DNA of 58,011 nt, from contig JAAYEH010000182.1 of assembly GCA_012728855.1 (NCBI GenBank), positions 1 through 58,011 on the forward strand. Direction: 5' to 3'. Made by a program: the position numbers and the translations under genes. This document shows, piece by piece, positions 24,940-35,273 of this stretch (position 1 is the stretch's first letter; the number at the start of each line of letters is the position of its first letter). Below the pieces are notes generated by a model. The model did no database searches. It saw only the letters and a list, made by a program, of their open reading frames with translations, and had not been told where the DNA came from. This DNA comes from Rhodopirellula sp. GTDB taxonomy: Bacteria; Planctomycetota; Planctomycetia; Pirellulales; Thermoguttaceae.

Positions 24940-25031
24940 CATTGGCCACGGCTTCCAACTTCTTCTCGGCGGCCGCGAGCAGCTCCTTTCGCTTCCGCGC
25001 CCGCTCATCGGCCAACAATGGGTTGCGGCAA
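24940..25031 (-). pseudogene. Possible transposase scrap (IS1634-like)
   Basis: In the 456-bp gap 24598-25053 one minus frame reads RNPLLADERARKRKELLAAA followed by EKKLEAVA, resembling the 'RNP.LA.ERARKR..LLA.TE..L..I' segment of IS1634-type transposases. The rest of that frame (open down to 24470, antisense to the MFS 3' end) does not continue the family. No ends or target duplication were seen. Confidence 0.3.
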
Positions 25032-25053
25032 GATCCCGCTCGGCAAGCGGAAC

Positions 25054-26100
25054 CTACTGCGCGTAACCCCGCTGCGACTGTGCCACGTCGATCGCCGCCA
25101 GCATATTCTCCAGCGGTACGTCCCCCTCCACGTCATGGGCGGGGGCGAAGATGTATCCGCCGTCGCTTCCCAACTCCAGCAATCGTCGGGCCTCGGCGCG
25201 GACGTCGTCGGCGCTGCCGAAGGGAAGCGTCCGCTGGGTCGATAGCCCGCCGTAGAAGGCGAGCCGGCCGCGATACGCCGGCAGAAGCGCCCAAACATCC
25301 ATCACTTCCGGTTGAAAGGGATTGAAGCAGTTGAGGCCCGCCGCCACGAGGTCGTCGAACAACTCGTCGACGTCGCCGCAAGAATGGATCATCACGAACT
25401 TGCCCGCCGCGCGGACCACGCCATACATCCGCCGCAAGACCGGATAAACGAAGGTCCGCCAGTGGCGCGGGCCCATCTGCAGGCCCTGCTGCTGGCCCCA
25501 ATCGTCGCCGAAGTAGACAGCGTCGATGTCGTAGCGCAACGCCTCTTCCACTTGGGCGATGTTGTAGTCGGCGATGGCGCCGAACATCTTGTGGACGAAG
25601 TGGGGGTGTTCCACGAAGTCGATCATCAGGTTTTCCATTCCCCGCAAGGTCCACGCCCGCTCGTAGAGCGAAAAGCCGATCTGAAATACGCGAAAGCGAT
25701 CGGGAAACGCTTCGATCTTTCGCGGAATGTCTTCAAAGAAACGCGGGGCGCGCGGATCGGGGAAATCATAGCCGTCGAGCGTGGGCGCGGAAAGCAGGCA
25801 GCCTTCGACGTTGCCGATGTCCCGATCGACGGTGCGGTCCCAGACGACGCCGAAGACGTCTTGAAAACGGTTGTCCCCAAGGTCCGTGAAGAAACCGATA
25901 TCGTTGCCCAGGCGGAGGAGGTGGTTGTCCAACGGCACTTCGATGTCGTCGCAGCCGTAGTGCCGCTCGAGCTTCGTTTTGGCTTCCTGGGTGAAGCCCA
26001 TCGACCACGGTACATAGGGAGGCCGATTGCCCTCGAGAACGGTTCGGATTACGTCGCGCTTGGTCATCGAAGGTTCGCCTGGATTGGGGCTAAAGTCCAT
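25054..26100 (-). CDS. Uroporphyrinogen decarboxylase (URO-D) superfamily enzyme
   Basis: A 348-residue TIM-barrel protein. Blocks shared with URO-D/MtaA-like methyltransferases are MTKRDVIRTVLEGNRPPYVPW near the N-terminus, VYFGDDWGQQQGL, MIHSCGDV (His and Cys of the metal-type motif), GLNCFNPFQPE and GYIFAPAHDVEGDVP. This divergent branch is common in planctomycetes near sugar genes; it is not a haem enzyme by context, and its substrate is unknown. The ATG at 26100 has GAGGAG about ten bases upstream; ATG 26067 (MTKRD) is the alternative. It lies 84 bp after the cupin gene on the same strand, with a 30-nt repeat between them. Confidence 0.88.
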   Translation of the reverse strand: MDFSPNPGEPSMTKRDVIRTVLEGNRPPYVPWSMGFTQEAKTKLERHYGCDDIEVPLDNHLLRLGNDIGFFTDLGDNRFQDVFGVVWDRTVDRDIGNVEGCLLSAPTLDGYDFPDPRAPRFFEDIPRKIEAFPDRFRVFQIGFSLYERAWTLRGMENLMIDFVEHPHFVHKMFGAIADYNIAQVEEALRYDIDAVYFGDDWGQQQGLQMGPRHWRTFVYPVLRRMYGVVRAAGKFVMIHSCGDVDELFDDLVAAGLNCFNPFQPEVMDVWALLPAYRGRLAFYGGLSTQRTLPFGSADDVRAEARRLLELGSDGGYIFAPAHDVEGDVPLENMLAAIDVAQSQRGYAQ

Positions 26101-26124
26101 GTTGGCAACTTCTCCTCGCCCGGC

Positions 26125-26154
26125 GCGCAGGCCGTTGGCCGTTGCGGTTAAACG
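26125..26154 (+). repeat. 30-nt dispersed repeat, copy 1
   Basis: It begins GCGCAGGCCGTTGG and ends GCGGTTAAACG. The same 30 bases occur exactly, reverse-complemented, at 29521-29550, and with one mismatch at 29586-29615. This copy lies between the cupin and URO-D genes, immediately downstream of the five-gene alpha-CTD operon. Confidence 0.85.
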
Positions 26155-26184
26155 ATTCAGGGTGCAGCCCAGCCGCGTTTGAGT

Positions 26185-26565
26185 TCACGAGAAGCCCTCC
26201 GGCGGCGGGCCGTCGATAAAGTACACATCGCGGTCGGGACGAGAGCCGGGTGTATGGATGTCGAGCATTACCAACGGTTCGTATCCGGCGACGAAGCCAT
26301 GCGTCGTGCCGGGTGGAAGACGGAGGAAGTCGCCCGCAGCCAACGCGTACTCGCGGCCGTCGAGGATCGCTGTGCCGTAGCCGGACAGGACATAGTAGTA
26401 TTCTTCAGCCACGCGGTGGTAGCTCACCCGCGTTCGTTGCCCCGCGGCAATTGTGACACGGTAGAACGTGCCCGCGGCTTCCTCTTCGGGGTCGATCAGC
26501 GATTCGATCGCGTAAGGCCCAAGGTGCTCAACACGGGCGGAATCGCCGCTAGCGCGATGGATCAT
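26185..26565 (-). CDS. Small cupin-domain protein
   Basis: A 126-residue single-domain cupin starting at the ATG at 26565. Core motif 1 is HRVAEEYYYVLSGYGTAILDG (metal-type His/Glu), motif 2 LPPGTTHGFVAG. Such cupins bind metal and small molecules or act as sensors or isomerases. The start overlaps the stop of the ATPase gene (ATGA), making it the last gene of the five-gene overlapping operon; a sensor or ligand-binding role is likely but cannot be specified. Confidence 0.88.
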   Translation of the reverse strand: MIHRASGDSARVEHLGPYAIESLIDPEEEAAGTFYRVTIAAGQRTRVSYHRVAEEYYYVLSGYGTAILDGREYALAAGDFLRLPPGTTHGFVAGYEPLVMLDIHTPGSRPDRDVYFIDGPPPEGFS

Positions 26566-27224
26566 TTGCACGGCGGCCCCTTGCGTTCGGTCGCATGCGG
26601 TAATGGGATTCGGTTCCGACGCGTGAGCCGCCCCTGTTCGTAGACGTCGTACAGATCGAAGAGCACCTCGCGGAGGTTGCCGTCGCGCTGGTCCAGCCGC
26701 CGCGCTATCTCTTCCGGGCCCACCAGGTCCGCTTTGTTGTCCAGCAAATCGCGGACAAGCTGATAGGCCAGATCGGCATCCATACGGGTCTCCAGCAGCA
26801 ATGGCAGACGGACCCGCCGATGCGTGGTGATCAGCAATCCCAGCCCTCCACACCGGCAATGCCAAGATAAATGGAGCCGGCTTGGCAGGCTGAGCTGCTC
26901 GTAGCCATCGACGACGACGATCGCGGGCCGCGTCAGGCGAGCGGGCGCGATCGCCACGGGGAGCGTCCGCTGGCCGTCGTGCAATTCCACGTGAACAACG
27001 GACCTGCCGACCGCTCGTATCACCGGTAGCAGCGAGGCCAGAAGCGTCGATTTTCCCGTGCCATGAGGCCCGACGATCTGCCCCCGCCAGCCGGCTTGTT
27101 GCAGTTTGTCGACAAGGCTCGTGGCGGACTGGCCGGCCGGAAAGCGGAACCCCAGCGCACCGGGACGAACATGCCTTGCCGAGAAGGGATTGTCGGCCGG
27201 GGCAAAGTCGTCCGGCGCGGTCAC
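26562..27224 (-). CDS. P-loop ATPase, AAA-like, of unknown role
   Basis: A 220-residue protein starting at GTG 27224, which overlaps the TGA of the preceding gene (GTGA). Walker A is GPHGTGKST (residues about 52-60) and Walker B AIVVVDGYEQ. A following GLLITTHRR suggests a sensor-1-like strand, and the C-terminal part (LAYQLVRDLLD...REVLFDLYDVYEQGR) is helical, like an AAA lid. The small size and lack of partner domains fit a regulatory ATPase rather than a transporter or helicase. A longer reading to 27326 is open but has no ribosome site and would overlap the upstream gene by 105 bp. Confidence 0.8.
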   Translation of the reverse strand: MTAPDDFAPADNPFSARHVRPGALGFRFPAGQSATSLVDKLQQAGWRGQIVGPHGTGKSTLLASLLPVIRAVGRSVVHVELHDGQRTLPVAIAPARLTRPAIVVVDGYEQLSLPSRLHLSWHCRCGGLGLLITTHRRVRLPLLLETRMDADLAYQLVRDLLDNKADLVGPEEIARRLDQRDGNLREVLFDLYDVYEQGRLTRRNRIPLPHATERKGPPCK

Positions 27225-27622
27225 GGGGCGGCTGCTTTCACGCTCAAGACGGCGCCAAGCCGGAAGGGCAGTTCGCCGACCACTTCCTTGCCGCGTTCGG
27301 AAAAGACGCGAACCCGCACGCACCACTTGATCTTGAGGATCGCTCCGTCGTAGCTCAACGGACTGTTGGGGAGCACCGTGCGAAATTCACCGGGCCGGCG
27401 GGGATCGATCCAACCGCCTTCTTCGGCGGAAATACGGCGGAAATCGTGGACCGCCATATCGGTGTCGCCCTTGCCGTCGGTATACCACAGGACGGAGACT
27501 TCGACCGCCTGGATTTCGTCCAACGCGAGCCAGTCGAAGCGGTATTCGCCCGAGATCTCTTCGCCGGGATGAAAGGCTCGGCCGTTGGCGTGAAAGCGGA
27601 GGGTAATGTTCGAATCGGTCAT
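27221..27622 (-). CDS. Small arrestin-like beta-sandwich protein
   Basis: A 133-residue protein with the features of an arrestin N-like fold: HPGEEISGEYRF, VEVSVLWYTDGKGDTD, FRTVLPNSPLSYDG and KIKWCVRVRVF. The phrase 'P.SPLSYDG..LKI.W.VRVR' is characteristic of arrestin-like/sporulation-control-type proteins. The pattern is similar to the C-terminal part of the upstream DUF3592 protein, suggesting they are paired. The ATG at 27622 overlaps the upstream TGA (ATGA), and its own stop overlaps the ATPase start. Confidence 0.75.
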   Translation of the reverse strand: MTDSNITLRFHANGRAFHPGEEISGEYRFDWLALDEIQAVEVSVLWYTDGKGDTDMAVHDFRRISAEEGGWIDPRRPGEFRTVLPNSPLSYDGAILKIKWCVRVRVFSERGKEVVGELPFRLGAVLSVKAAAP

Positions 27623-29031
27623 CGCGATTTCCCCCCCTCGCCGGGATAAACGATGATTGGAAAGCTTCGCTCGTAGTTGGGCCAGTTGGCCACGTCGCCT
27701 CGCACCAGCACGTTCCAGTTGACCTCGTTGTGCGGCGACTTGAACGAGTGCATGGCGCCCGGCGGGATTTCGAAATCGCAGAGGTTCTCAAAGGGCATGC
27801 CGCGATGAACCTCGAATCCCTCGCGGCGGAACAACGGCTGCTCGAAAACCCGCCGCGTTTCCGTGCGCGTGTCGGTGCCGTGGCGAAAGGTCGCCTCCTC
27901 CTCGCAGACCAGCAGTATCTCCATGGAATTGACGCGGAGCCGTCCCGTTTGCGAGAGAAAGATCTGGTAGCGCTCGCCGGGACGTAAGGGGTGGTCGGAG
28001 ACCTCGACCATCGTCGGACCGATCCCGGTCGTCACCAGCAGTTGCCGGACGAAGTAGTAGATCAGACCAACGCCCACCAGCGCAAACGGCACGAGAAACA
28101 CCGTCAGAAACCAATCGGGGGCGCCGCTGACGTGGCCGTTAATCGCGAAGACTACGAAAAGCCCCACGATGCCGTTCCAAAACAGGCAGGCCGCCAGGGT
28201 CGCCGCCAACGCCCAAAACGGCGACGCCGTCATGGGCAGCCGATAGCGTAGCGTCGTCCCCGGACTGTTGATGATATCGTACATGTTGGGCACGTTGGGA
28301 AAGTCCAGACCGCCGCCCGCCGGCTCGAACGGCGCCAGACTGGCCGCTTTCCGAACCAGTGCGCTACGCCGCTCGTCGGACTTCCCCCAACTGACGAGGC
28401 GGTAGATCAGGCCACCGCCGCCGATCAAGATCAGCGAGACGGGCACGGCGAACGTCACCCAGACCCACCATTCCAGACCGCGGACGAGGACCGCCGCCGT
28501 GCGGTCGGAAGGATCGTACCAGCAACGGTATTCGTGGCCCGCCTGGAATTGCCTCAGCACCCGCTGGGCATCGAGTTTATCGGGAGAGTAGCCGTTGCCG
28601 CGGACGTTGTGAACGTCGTAGGTCCAAACCACGTATGTCTCGCCTTCGATATCGTACTTGACCTGAATCTCCGGACGATAAAAGGGGCGGCCTTCTCGCT
28701 GGATGTGCCCGACGCGCATATCGAGAACGGCGCATCGGTGCGGCACAAACTCGTGCGTAGCTCGCCATTCGGGAATGACGAACGTGCCGATCAGTCCGGC
28801 CAGCCCGCCGCAACCCAGCAAGAAGAATACCGTGAAGAAAATCGCCTCGCCGGCGCTGCCGGCTTTGGCGGAACCGCTTCGCCGATGCCCTCGCTTCTTA
28901 TCGTAGATGCGGATGCGACGCGCCAAGTTCCTTTTCTCCCGCGCGGGGCGCGAAAAGGCCCCTTCCGCACTTGCCGTGCGACGACCGATCGGAATAGGCA
29001 ACTCAGCGGCGGGCTTTCGGCTCAACGTCAA
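27619..29031 (-). CDS. DUF3592-type membrane protein with arrestin-like C-terminal domain
   Basis: A 470-residue protein. A basic N-terminus (1-50) is followed by a membrane segment (AIFFTVFFLLGCGGLAGLIG), an extracytoplasmic DUF3592-like domain (RCAVLDMRVGHIQREG, YRPEIQVKYDIEGE, YRCWYDPSDRTAAVLVRG), a second segment (WVTFAVPVSLILIGGGGLIY) and two more (ATLAACLFWNGIVGLFVVFAI; FLTVFLVPFALVGVGLIYYF). The C-terminal 130 residues read like an arrestin C domain (HPLRPGERYQIFLSQTG, FEIPPGAMHSFKSPHNEVNW, IVYPGEGG). The likely start is a TTG at 29031 that overlaps the TGA of the alpha-CTD gene (TTGA); no other start is well placed. Confidence 0.8.
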   Translation of the reverse strand: MTLSRKPAAELPIPIGRRTASAEGAFSRPAREKRNLARRIRIYDKKRGHRRSGSAKAGSAGEAIFFTVFFLLGCGGLAGLIGTFVIPEWRATHEFVPHRCAVLDMRVGHIQREGRPFYRPEIQVKYDIEGETYVVWTYDVHNVRGNGYSPDKLDAQRVLRQFQAGHEYRCWYDPSDRTAAVLVRGLEWWVWVTFAVPVSLILIGGGGLIYRLVSWGKSDERRSALVRKAASLAPFEPAGGGLDFPNVPNMYDIINSPGTTLRYRLPMTASPFWALAATLAACLFWNGIVGLFVVFAINGHVSGAPDWFLTVFLVPFALVGVGLIYYFVRQLLVTTGIGPTMVEVSDHPLRPGERYQIFLSQTGRLRVNSMEILLVCEEEATFRHGTDTRTETRRVFEQPLFRREGFEVHRGMPFENLCDFEIPPGAMHSFKSPHNEVNWNVLVRGDVANWPNYERSFPIIVYPGEGGKSR

Positions 29032-29318
29032 CTGATTCGCACCGGTTCGACGATGTCCGGTTGTCGCGACTTCCGATAGAAGCCGATTCCTTCCAGCGCC
29101 AAATACACTTCGTCGAGAGTCTTTTCGCCGAAATTGGAAATGCCCAACAGATCCTCGCGCGTGCAGTTCAGCAGATCCTGCACGGTGAATATCCCACGCT
29201 CTTCCAGGCAGTTCGTCGTGCGGACCGAAAGACCGATCTCCGCCGTGCTCATCTCCAGTTTCTCTTGCAGGTCGTCGGCGGCATTCCTTACGGTGCTCAG
29301 AGGAATACGGGTCTTCAT
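29028..29318 (-). CDS. Stand-alone RNA polymerase alpha-subunit C-terminal-domain-like protein
   Basis: A 96-residue protein matching the alpha-CTD, the part of RpoA that binds UP elements and activators, without the N-terminal assembly domain. Aligning by eye with E. coli RpoA, SVRTTNCLEERGI corresponds to the VRSANCL helix (Arg33 = R265, Asn36 = N268) and ISNFGEKTLDEVYLAL to TPNLGKKSLTEI (Asn62 = N294, Gly64 = G296, Lys66 = K298), so the DNA-contacting residues are kept. GGGAGGG lies about six bases before the ATG at 29318. It heads a five-gene overlapping operon and may compete with or substitute for the polymerase alpha-CTD at promoters. The real rpoA is not in this window. Confidence 0.88.
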   Translation of the reverse strand: MKTRIPLSTVRNAADDLQEKLEMSTAEIGLSVRTTNCLEERGIFTVQDLLNCTREDLLGISNFGEKTLDEVYLALEGIGFYRKSRQPDIVEPVRIS

Positions 29319-29520
29319 GGGATCCCTCCCAAAAACATGGCGGTTCCGTCTCTAGTGTACAGCAGCCTTTGGGCCGCTCCCGGCGGACCCCTGCCGCCGG
29401 TAACCCAACAGTATATCACAGCCCTCCGGTTTGAAAAGTACAGCCGCAACGCTTCGCGAAACGCAAGAGGGGTGTCATGCCACCATTGTGTCGCGAAGCA
29501 CGGTCCGCGTACGTTCGGCT

Positions 29521-29615
29521 CGTTTAACCGCAACGGCCAACGGCCTGCGCGGGGGGTGCCAACGAGACCCGCCACGGCACAGCCCGCGCAGGCCGTTGGC
29601 CGTTGCCGTTAAACG
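29521..29615. repeat. Inverted pair of the 30-nt dispersed repeat (copies 2 and 3)
   Basis: Copy 2 (29521-29550) is the exact reverse complement of copy 1 at 26125; copy 3 (29586-29615) is in the direct orientation with one mismatch. The pair forms a long stem with a 35-nt loop. It lies in the 395-bp gap between the alpha-CTD gene and uvrD, which holds no gene. A REP/MITE-like element is the likely nature; no encoded transposase for it was identified. Confidence 0.85.
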
Positions 29616-29713
29616 AGTCCTTCGGATCCTCGCCACAACTCGTATATTGAACACAACGACTTGAAGTGACCCCTGCCCGCCGTTACCCGTTCCGACGCCA
29701 AGGAGCATCCGCT

Positions 29714-31981
29714 TTGCAGCATCTTTTGGAGGGACTCACGCCGGCCCAACGCGAGGCCGTCGAGCACGTCGACGGCCCCCTGCTGATCCTGGCCGGCCCG
29801 GGCAGTGGAAAGACGCGCGTCATCACGCACCGCATCGCGCACCTCTGCGAACTGGGCGTTCCCGGTCGGCAGATCCTCGCGCTGACCTTCACGAACAAAG
29901 CCGCCGAGGAGATGCGGGCACGGGTGGAACGGCTTGTCCCCGGTCATGCGGTATGGCTGGGCACATACCATCGCTTCTGCGCCCGCCTGCTCCGCAAATA
30001 TGCCCCCTTCCTGGGACTCCAGGAAAACTACACCATCTACGACACCGACGACAGCGGTCGGGCTCTCCGCCGGGCAATCGGCCGAACCAAGGTCGAACTG
30101 ACGCACTTCACCCCCGACAATCTCGCCTACGCCATCAGTTGGGCTAAGAACAAGCTCATCACCGCCGACGAGTACGAAGCACGTCCCGGCCATCCCCTCG
30201 GGGCCCTGGTGAAGCGAGTCTATCCCGCCTACCAGGAACAACTCCGCAACGCCAATGCGGCCGATTTCGACGATCTCCTCTTGCACGTCGCCACCCTGCT
30301 CCGCGACAACCCCGAGATCCGCCAAACCCTCGACGAGCGCTACCGTTACGTCCTCGTCGACGAGTACCAGGATACCAATCTCGCGCAATACGCCATCGCC
30401 CGCGCCCTGTCGATCGACCATCCCAACCTGGCCGTTACCGGCGATCCCGATCAGTCGATCTATGGCTGGCGGGGGGCGAATCTGAAAAACATCCTCGAAT
30501 TCGAGAAAGACTTCCCCAAGGTTCGCGTCGTGCGGCTGGAGCAGAATTACCGCAGTACGCAGCGAATCCTCCGCGTCGCCTCGCAATTGATCAGCCACAA
30601 CGTCCAACGCAAACTCAAAGACCTTTACACCGCCAATGGCGAAGGCCGGCCGGTCCGACTCGTTGTCTATCCCAACCAGACGGAAGAGGCCCGGGCGATC
30701 GCCGCACGCATCGCCGAAGAAATCCACGCCGGGCGACGGCGGGGAAGGGATTTCGCCGTTTTCTACCGCGTCAATGCGCTGTCGCGGGCGTTGGAATTGG
30801 CGCTCGGCGAACAGGGCATCCCCTACCAGCTCGTCAACGGCGTGGCCTTTTTCGATCGCCGGGAGGTCCGGGACACGCTGGCCTACCTCCGCCTCTTGAA
30901 TAACCCGCGGGACGACATCGCCCTGCTCCGCGTGATCAACACGCCTGCCCGCGGCATCGGCAAGACCACGCTGGATCGCATCGGCCAGTACGCTCTCGCC
31001 CACGCCCTGCCTTTGATCGACGCGGCTCGCGATTGCGGCAAAATCGATTCGCTCAGCAAGCGGGCCGTCGGGCAGGTCGCGCGCTTTGTGGGACTCTTCG
31101 ACCGGTTGGTGGCCGTGGCCGCCGGTCCGGTCGAGGAGATCCTGGGTTACCTGTTGGAAGAAACCGGCTACCGGCGTCAGTTCGAGCACACCGAGGACGA
31201 AGAGAACGAGCAACGTCTGGCCAACATCGAGGAATTGCTCACCGTCGCCCGCCAGTTCGACGAGCGGAACCATCACGGGCGGCCTTTGGAGGAGTTTCTG
31301 GAAGAGACAAGCCTCACCAACGACACGGACGATTGGGAAGGGGAAGCCGACCGTGTCACGCTCATGACCCTGCACGCCTCCAAAGGGCTGGAGTTTCCCG
31401 TCGTCTTCCTGGTGGCAGTCGAGGAGGGGCTCTTGCCGCACGAGCGGAGCCGCGATCGGCTCGATCAGCTTGAAGAAGAGCGGCGGCTGATGTTCGTCGG
31501 AATCACGCGTGCCCGGGAAGAGTTGCAGATCAGCATGTCAGCCTACCGTGATTTCCGCGGCCAGCGGAAGATGACCGTGCCCAGTCCCTTCCTCATGGAC
31601 TTGCCACGCGCGGAAATGGAGGTCCACGAGTTGGAGTCGGCTTGGCCCGACCCCTTCAAAGACGACGACCCCGAGTATCCATTCTGCGATGATGCTCCGC
31701 TGCAGGGGGCCTCGGTGGAGCAAACGCCGCGGCCGTCCGGCCGCGTCATCATGCCCCCGTTGACCACGGCGGCCGAGATGGCCGGCGGCGGCCCCTTGCC
31801 GGCGGCCAACGCCGACGACTTCCGGCAGCACATGGTCGTTCGCCACCCCGAGTACGGCCTCGGCCGCGTCGTTGCGCTCAGCGGCAGCGGGCCGATGCGG
31901 CAGGCCACCGTCGACTTTGCCTCGGCGGCGGGCCGAAAGAAATTCATCATCGCCAAGAGCCCGCTGCGTCCCGTGCGATGA
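29714..31981 (+). CDS. UvrD/PcrA-type superfamily 1 DNA helicase
   Basis: A 755-residue 3'-5' helicase. Motifs: Q-motif LTPAQREAVEHVDGP, Walker A AGPGSGKT, motif Ia LTFTNKAAEEM, GTYHRFC, Walker B DEYQDTN, motif III TGDPDQSIYGWRGA, motif IV LEQNYRST, motif V LMTLHASKGLEF and motif VI VGITRAREEL. The C-terminus (HPEYGLGRVVAL...KKFIIAKSPLRPV) is the PcrA/UvrD polymerase-binding-type tail. A TTG start at 29714 with AAGGAG ten bases upstream is preferred; a GTG at 29666 keeps the frame. This probably acts in nucleotide excision and mismatch repair or fork maintenance. Its last 90 or so bases are duplicated elsewhere in the window (40157-40252). Confidence 0.95.
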   Translation: MQHLLEGLTPAQREAVEHVDGPLLILAGPGSGKTRVITHRIAHLCELGVPGRQILALTFTNKAAEEMRARVERLVPGHAVWLGTYHRFCARLLRKYAPFLGLQENYTIYDTDDSGRALRRAIGRTKVELTHFTPDNLAYAISWAKNKLITADEYEARPGHPLGALVKRVYPAYQEQLRNANAADFDDLLLHVATLLRDNPEIRQTLDERYRYVLVDEYQDTNLAQYAIARALSIDHPNLAVTGDPDQSIYGWRGANLKNILEFEKDFPKVRVVRLEQNYRSTQRILRVASQLISHNVQRKLKDLYTANGEGRPVRLVVYPNQTEEARAIAARIAEEIHAGRRRGRDFAVFYRVNALSRALELALGEQGIPYQLVNGVAFFDRREVRDTLAYLRLLNNPRDDIALLRVINTPARGIGKTTLDRIGQYALAHALPLIDAARDCGKIDSLSKRAVGQVARFVGLFDRLVAVAAGPVEEILGYLLEETGYRRQFEHTEDEENEQRLANIEELLTVARQFDERNHHGRPLEEFLEETSLTNDTDDWEGEADRVTLMTLHASKGLEFPVVFLVAVEEGLLPHERSRDRLDQLEEERRLMFVGITRAREELQISMSAYRDFRGQRKMTVPSPFLMDLPRAEMEVHELESAWPDPFKDDDPEYPFCDDAPLQGASVEQTPRPSGRVIMPPLTTAAEMAGGGPLPAANADDFRQHMVVRHPEYGLGRVVALSGSGPMRQATVDFASAAGRKKFIIAKSPLRPVR

Positions 31982-32033
31982 ATACGCTAGCGACGCGGAA
32001 TTTGTGGGAAAGGCAGGGTTCCCGGTTGATCGA
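31903..32033 (+). repeat. uvrD 3'-end repeat, copy A (parent copy)
   Basis: 31903-31998 covers the uvrD 3' end, its stop and 18 bases beyond. It matches 40157-40252 at 92 of 96 positions. The part from 31978 on also matches 38293-38349 (copy B) at most positions. All three copies have the same orientation. Because this one is in frame within uvrD, it is presumably the source. Confidence 0.85.
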
Positions 32034-32159
32034 TTGCCGCACACTGGGCCGCCCAAGGCGTTGTCCTGTCCTCGCAGTGCGGGTAGGATAGGCTCCAGAC
32101 GCATGGGCGTCGGCTCGCGCTCGTGATCTAGCGAGGTGTTCCTCATCGGCAGTGAGAAC

Positions 32160-34508
<2,349 letters not shown>

Positions 34509-34548
34509 GCCGGCTGGCACCCTGCGGCCCCTCTCAGTGTGCCAATAT

Positions 34549-35220
34549 TTAGCGGGTGCCTTCCGGAAGGTTCGCACAGGCGAGACGCACGATCGCGGTG
34601 ACCGGGATTCCCATGTCTTCCAGATGGAACCGGACGACACGTCCCTTCATTATCACGTGCTTGTCGGGAACGGGATGAGGGTTCGGCGCTCCTCTAGCGA
34701 CCTCATACGCGACATAACGGGTCTTTTTGTTTGGGAAGTCGGGATGGCTGAGTTCGTACGTGAAGACGATCGCGAATGCCGGCATGCCGGTAACTGGATG
34801 CTTGAACTGGACGGGCCTTTTGCGTTTCAATGTGACGGTAACCTTCTGTTGAGGAAACGTGGGCTCGTCACCGGGCGCCATGAGATTACCTGAATAGCAT
34901 CCGTAGGAGCCATGGCTTTTTGTCCGAGAGTGCTCGGTTTTTCCATAGGTAGATGGGCAGCGATTCGGATCCAGAACGCATTCCCAACACGGCTCGTAGT
35001 TGCCTTCCATCCAGGCAGCAGTGGGAACAGATATGCAACAATCTTCGTAGTAATCGCAGTACCAGAATTCTACGTCCATCAGGAACAGAGGGCACGCGCA
35101 GCCCCCTCTGCTATTGGCTGCAGGCTTTTCCGTTTCGCCGCATCCGCAGGGTTTTTCCGCCGCGACCAGGATCGGTGACGGTAGGAGAGCCAGAACTGAA
35201 ATCGCAAGTAGTCTCATCAT
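34549..35220 (-). CDS. Small exported Cys-rich protein of unknown function
   Basis: A 223-residue protein starting at the double ATG at 35220 (AGGAG eight bases upstream). A signal peptide is followed by a Cys-rich region with 12 Cys in the first 90 or so mature residues (CGCGE, GGCACPLF, YCDYYEDCC, CWECVLDPNRCP), then an Ig-like beta-rich part (KVTVTLKRKRPVQ, FAIVFTYELSHPDFPN). The family was not recognised. It converges with the kinase-SUMF1 gene (40-bp gap) and is followed upstream by another small exported gene on the same strand. Confidence 0.75.
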   Translation of the reverse strand: MMRLLAISVLALLPSPILVAAEKPCGCGETEKPAANSRGGCACPLFLMDVEFWYCDYYEDCCISVPTAAWMEGNYEPCWECVLDPNRCPSTYGKTEHSRTKSHGSYGCYSGNLMAPGDEPTFPQQKVTVTLKRKRPVQFKHPVTGMPAFAIVFTYELSHPDFPNKKTRYVAYEVARGAPNPHPVPDKHVIMKGRVVRFHLEDMGIPVTAIVRLACANLPEGTR

Positions 35221-35273
35221 GTCAGAACTCCTGCTGCAAAAAATGGGAACAACCGGACTGCCTTGGTGCGTTG

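Noticed and set aside
29609..31441. A long minus-strand open frame (610 residues) opposite the helicase gene
   Set aside because: It is antisense to uvrD, whose motifs are all present; GC-rich codon use leaves the other strand open. No domain is readable in it.
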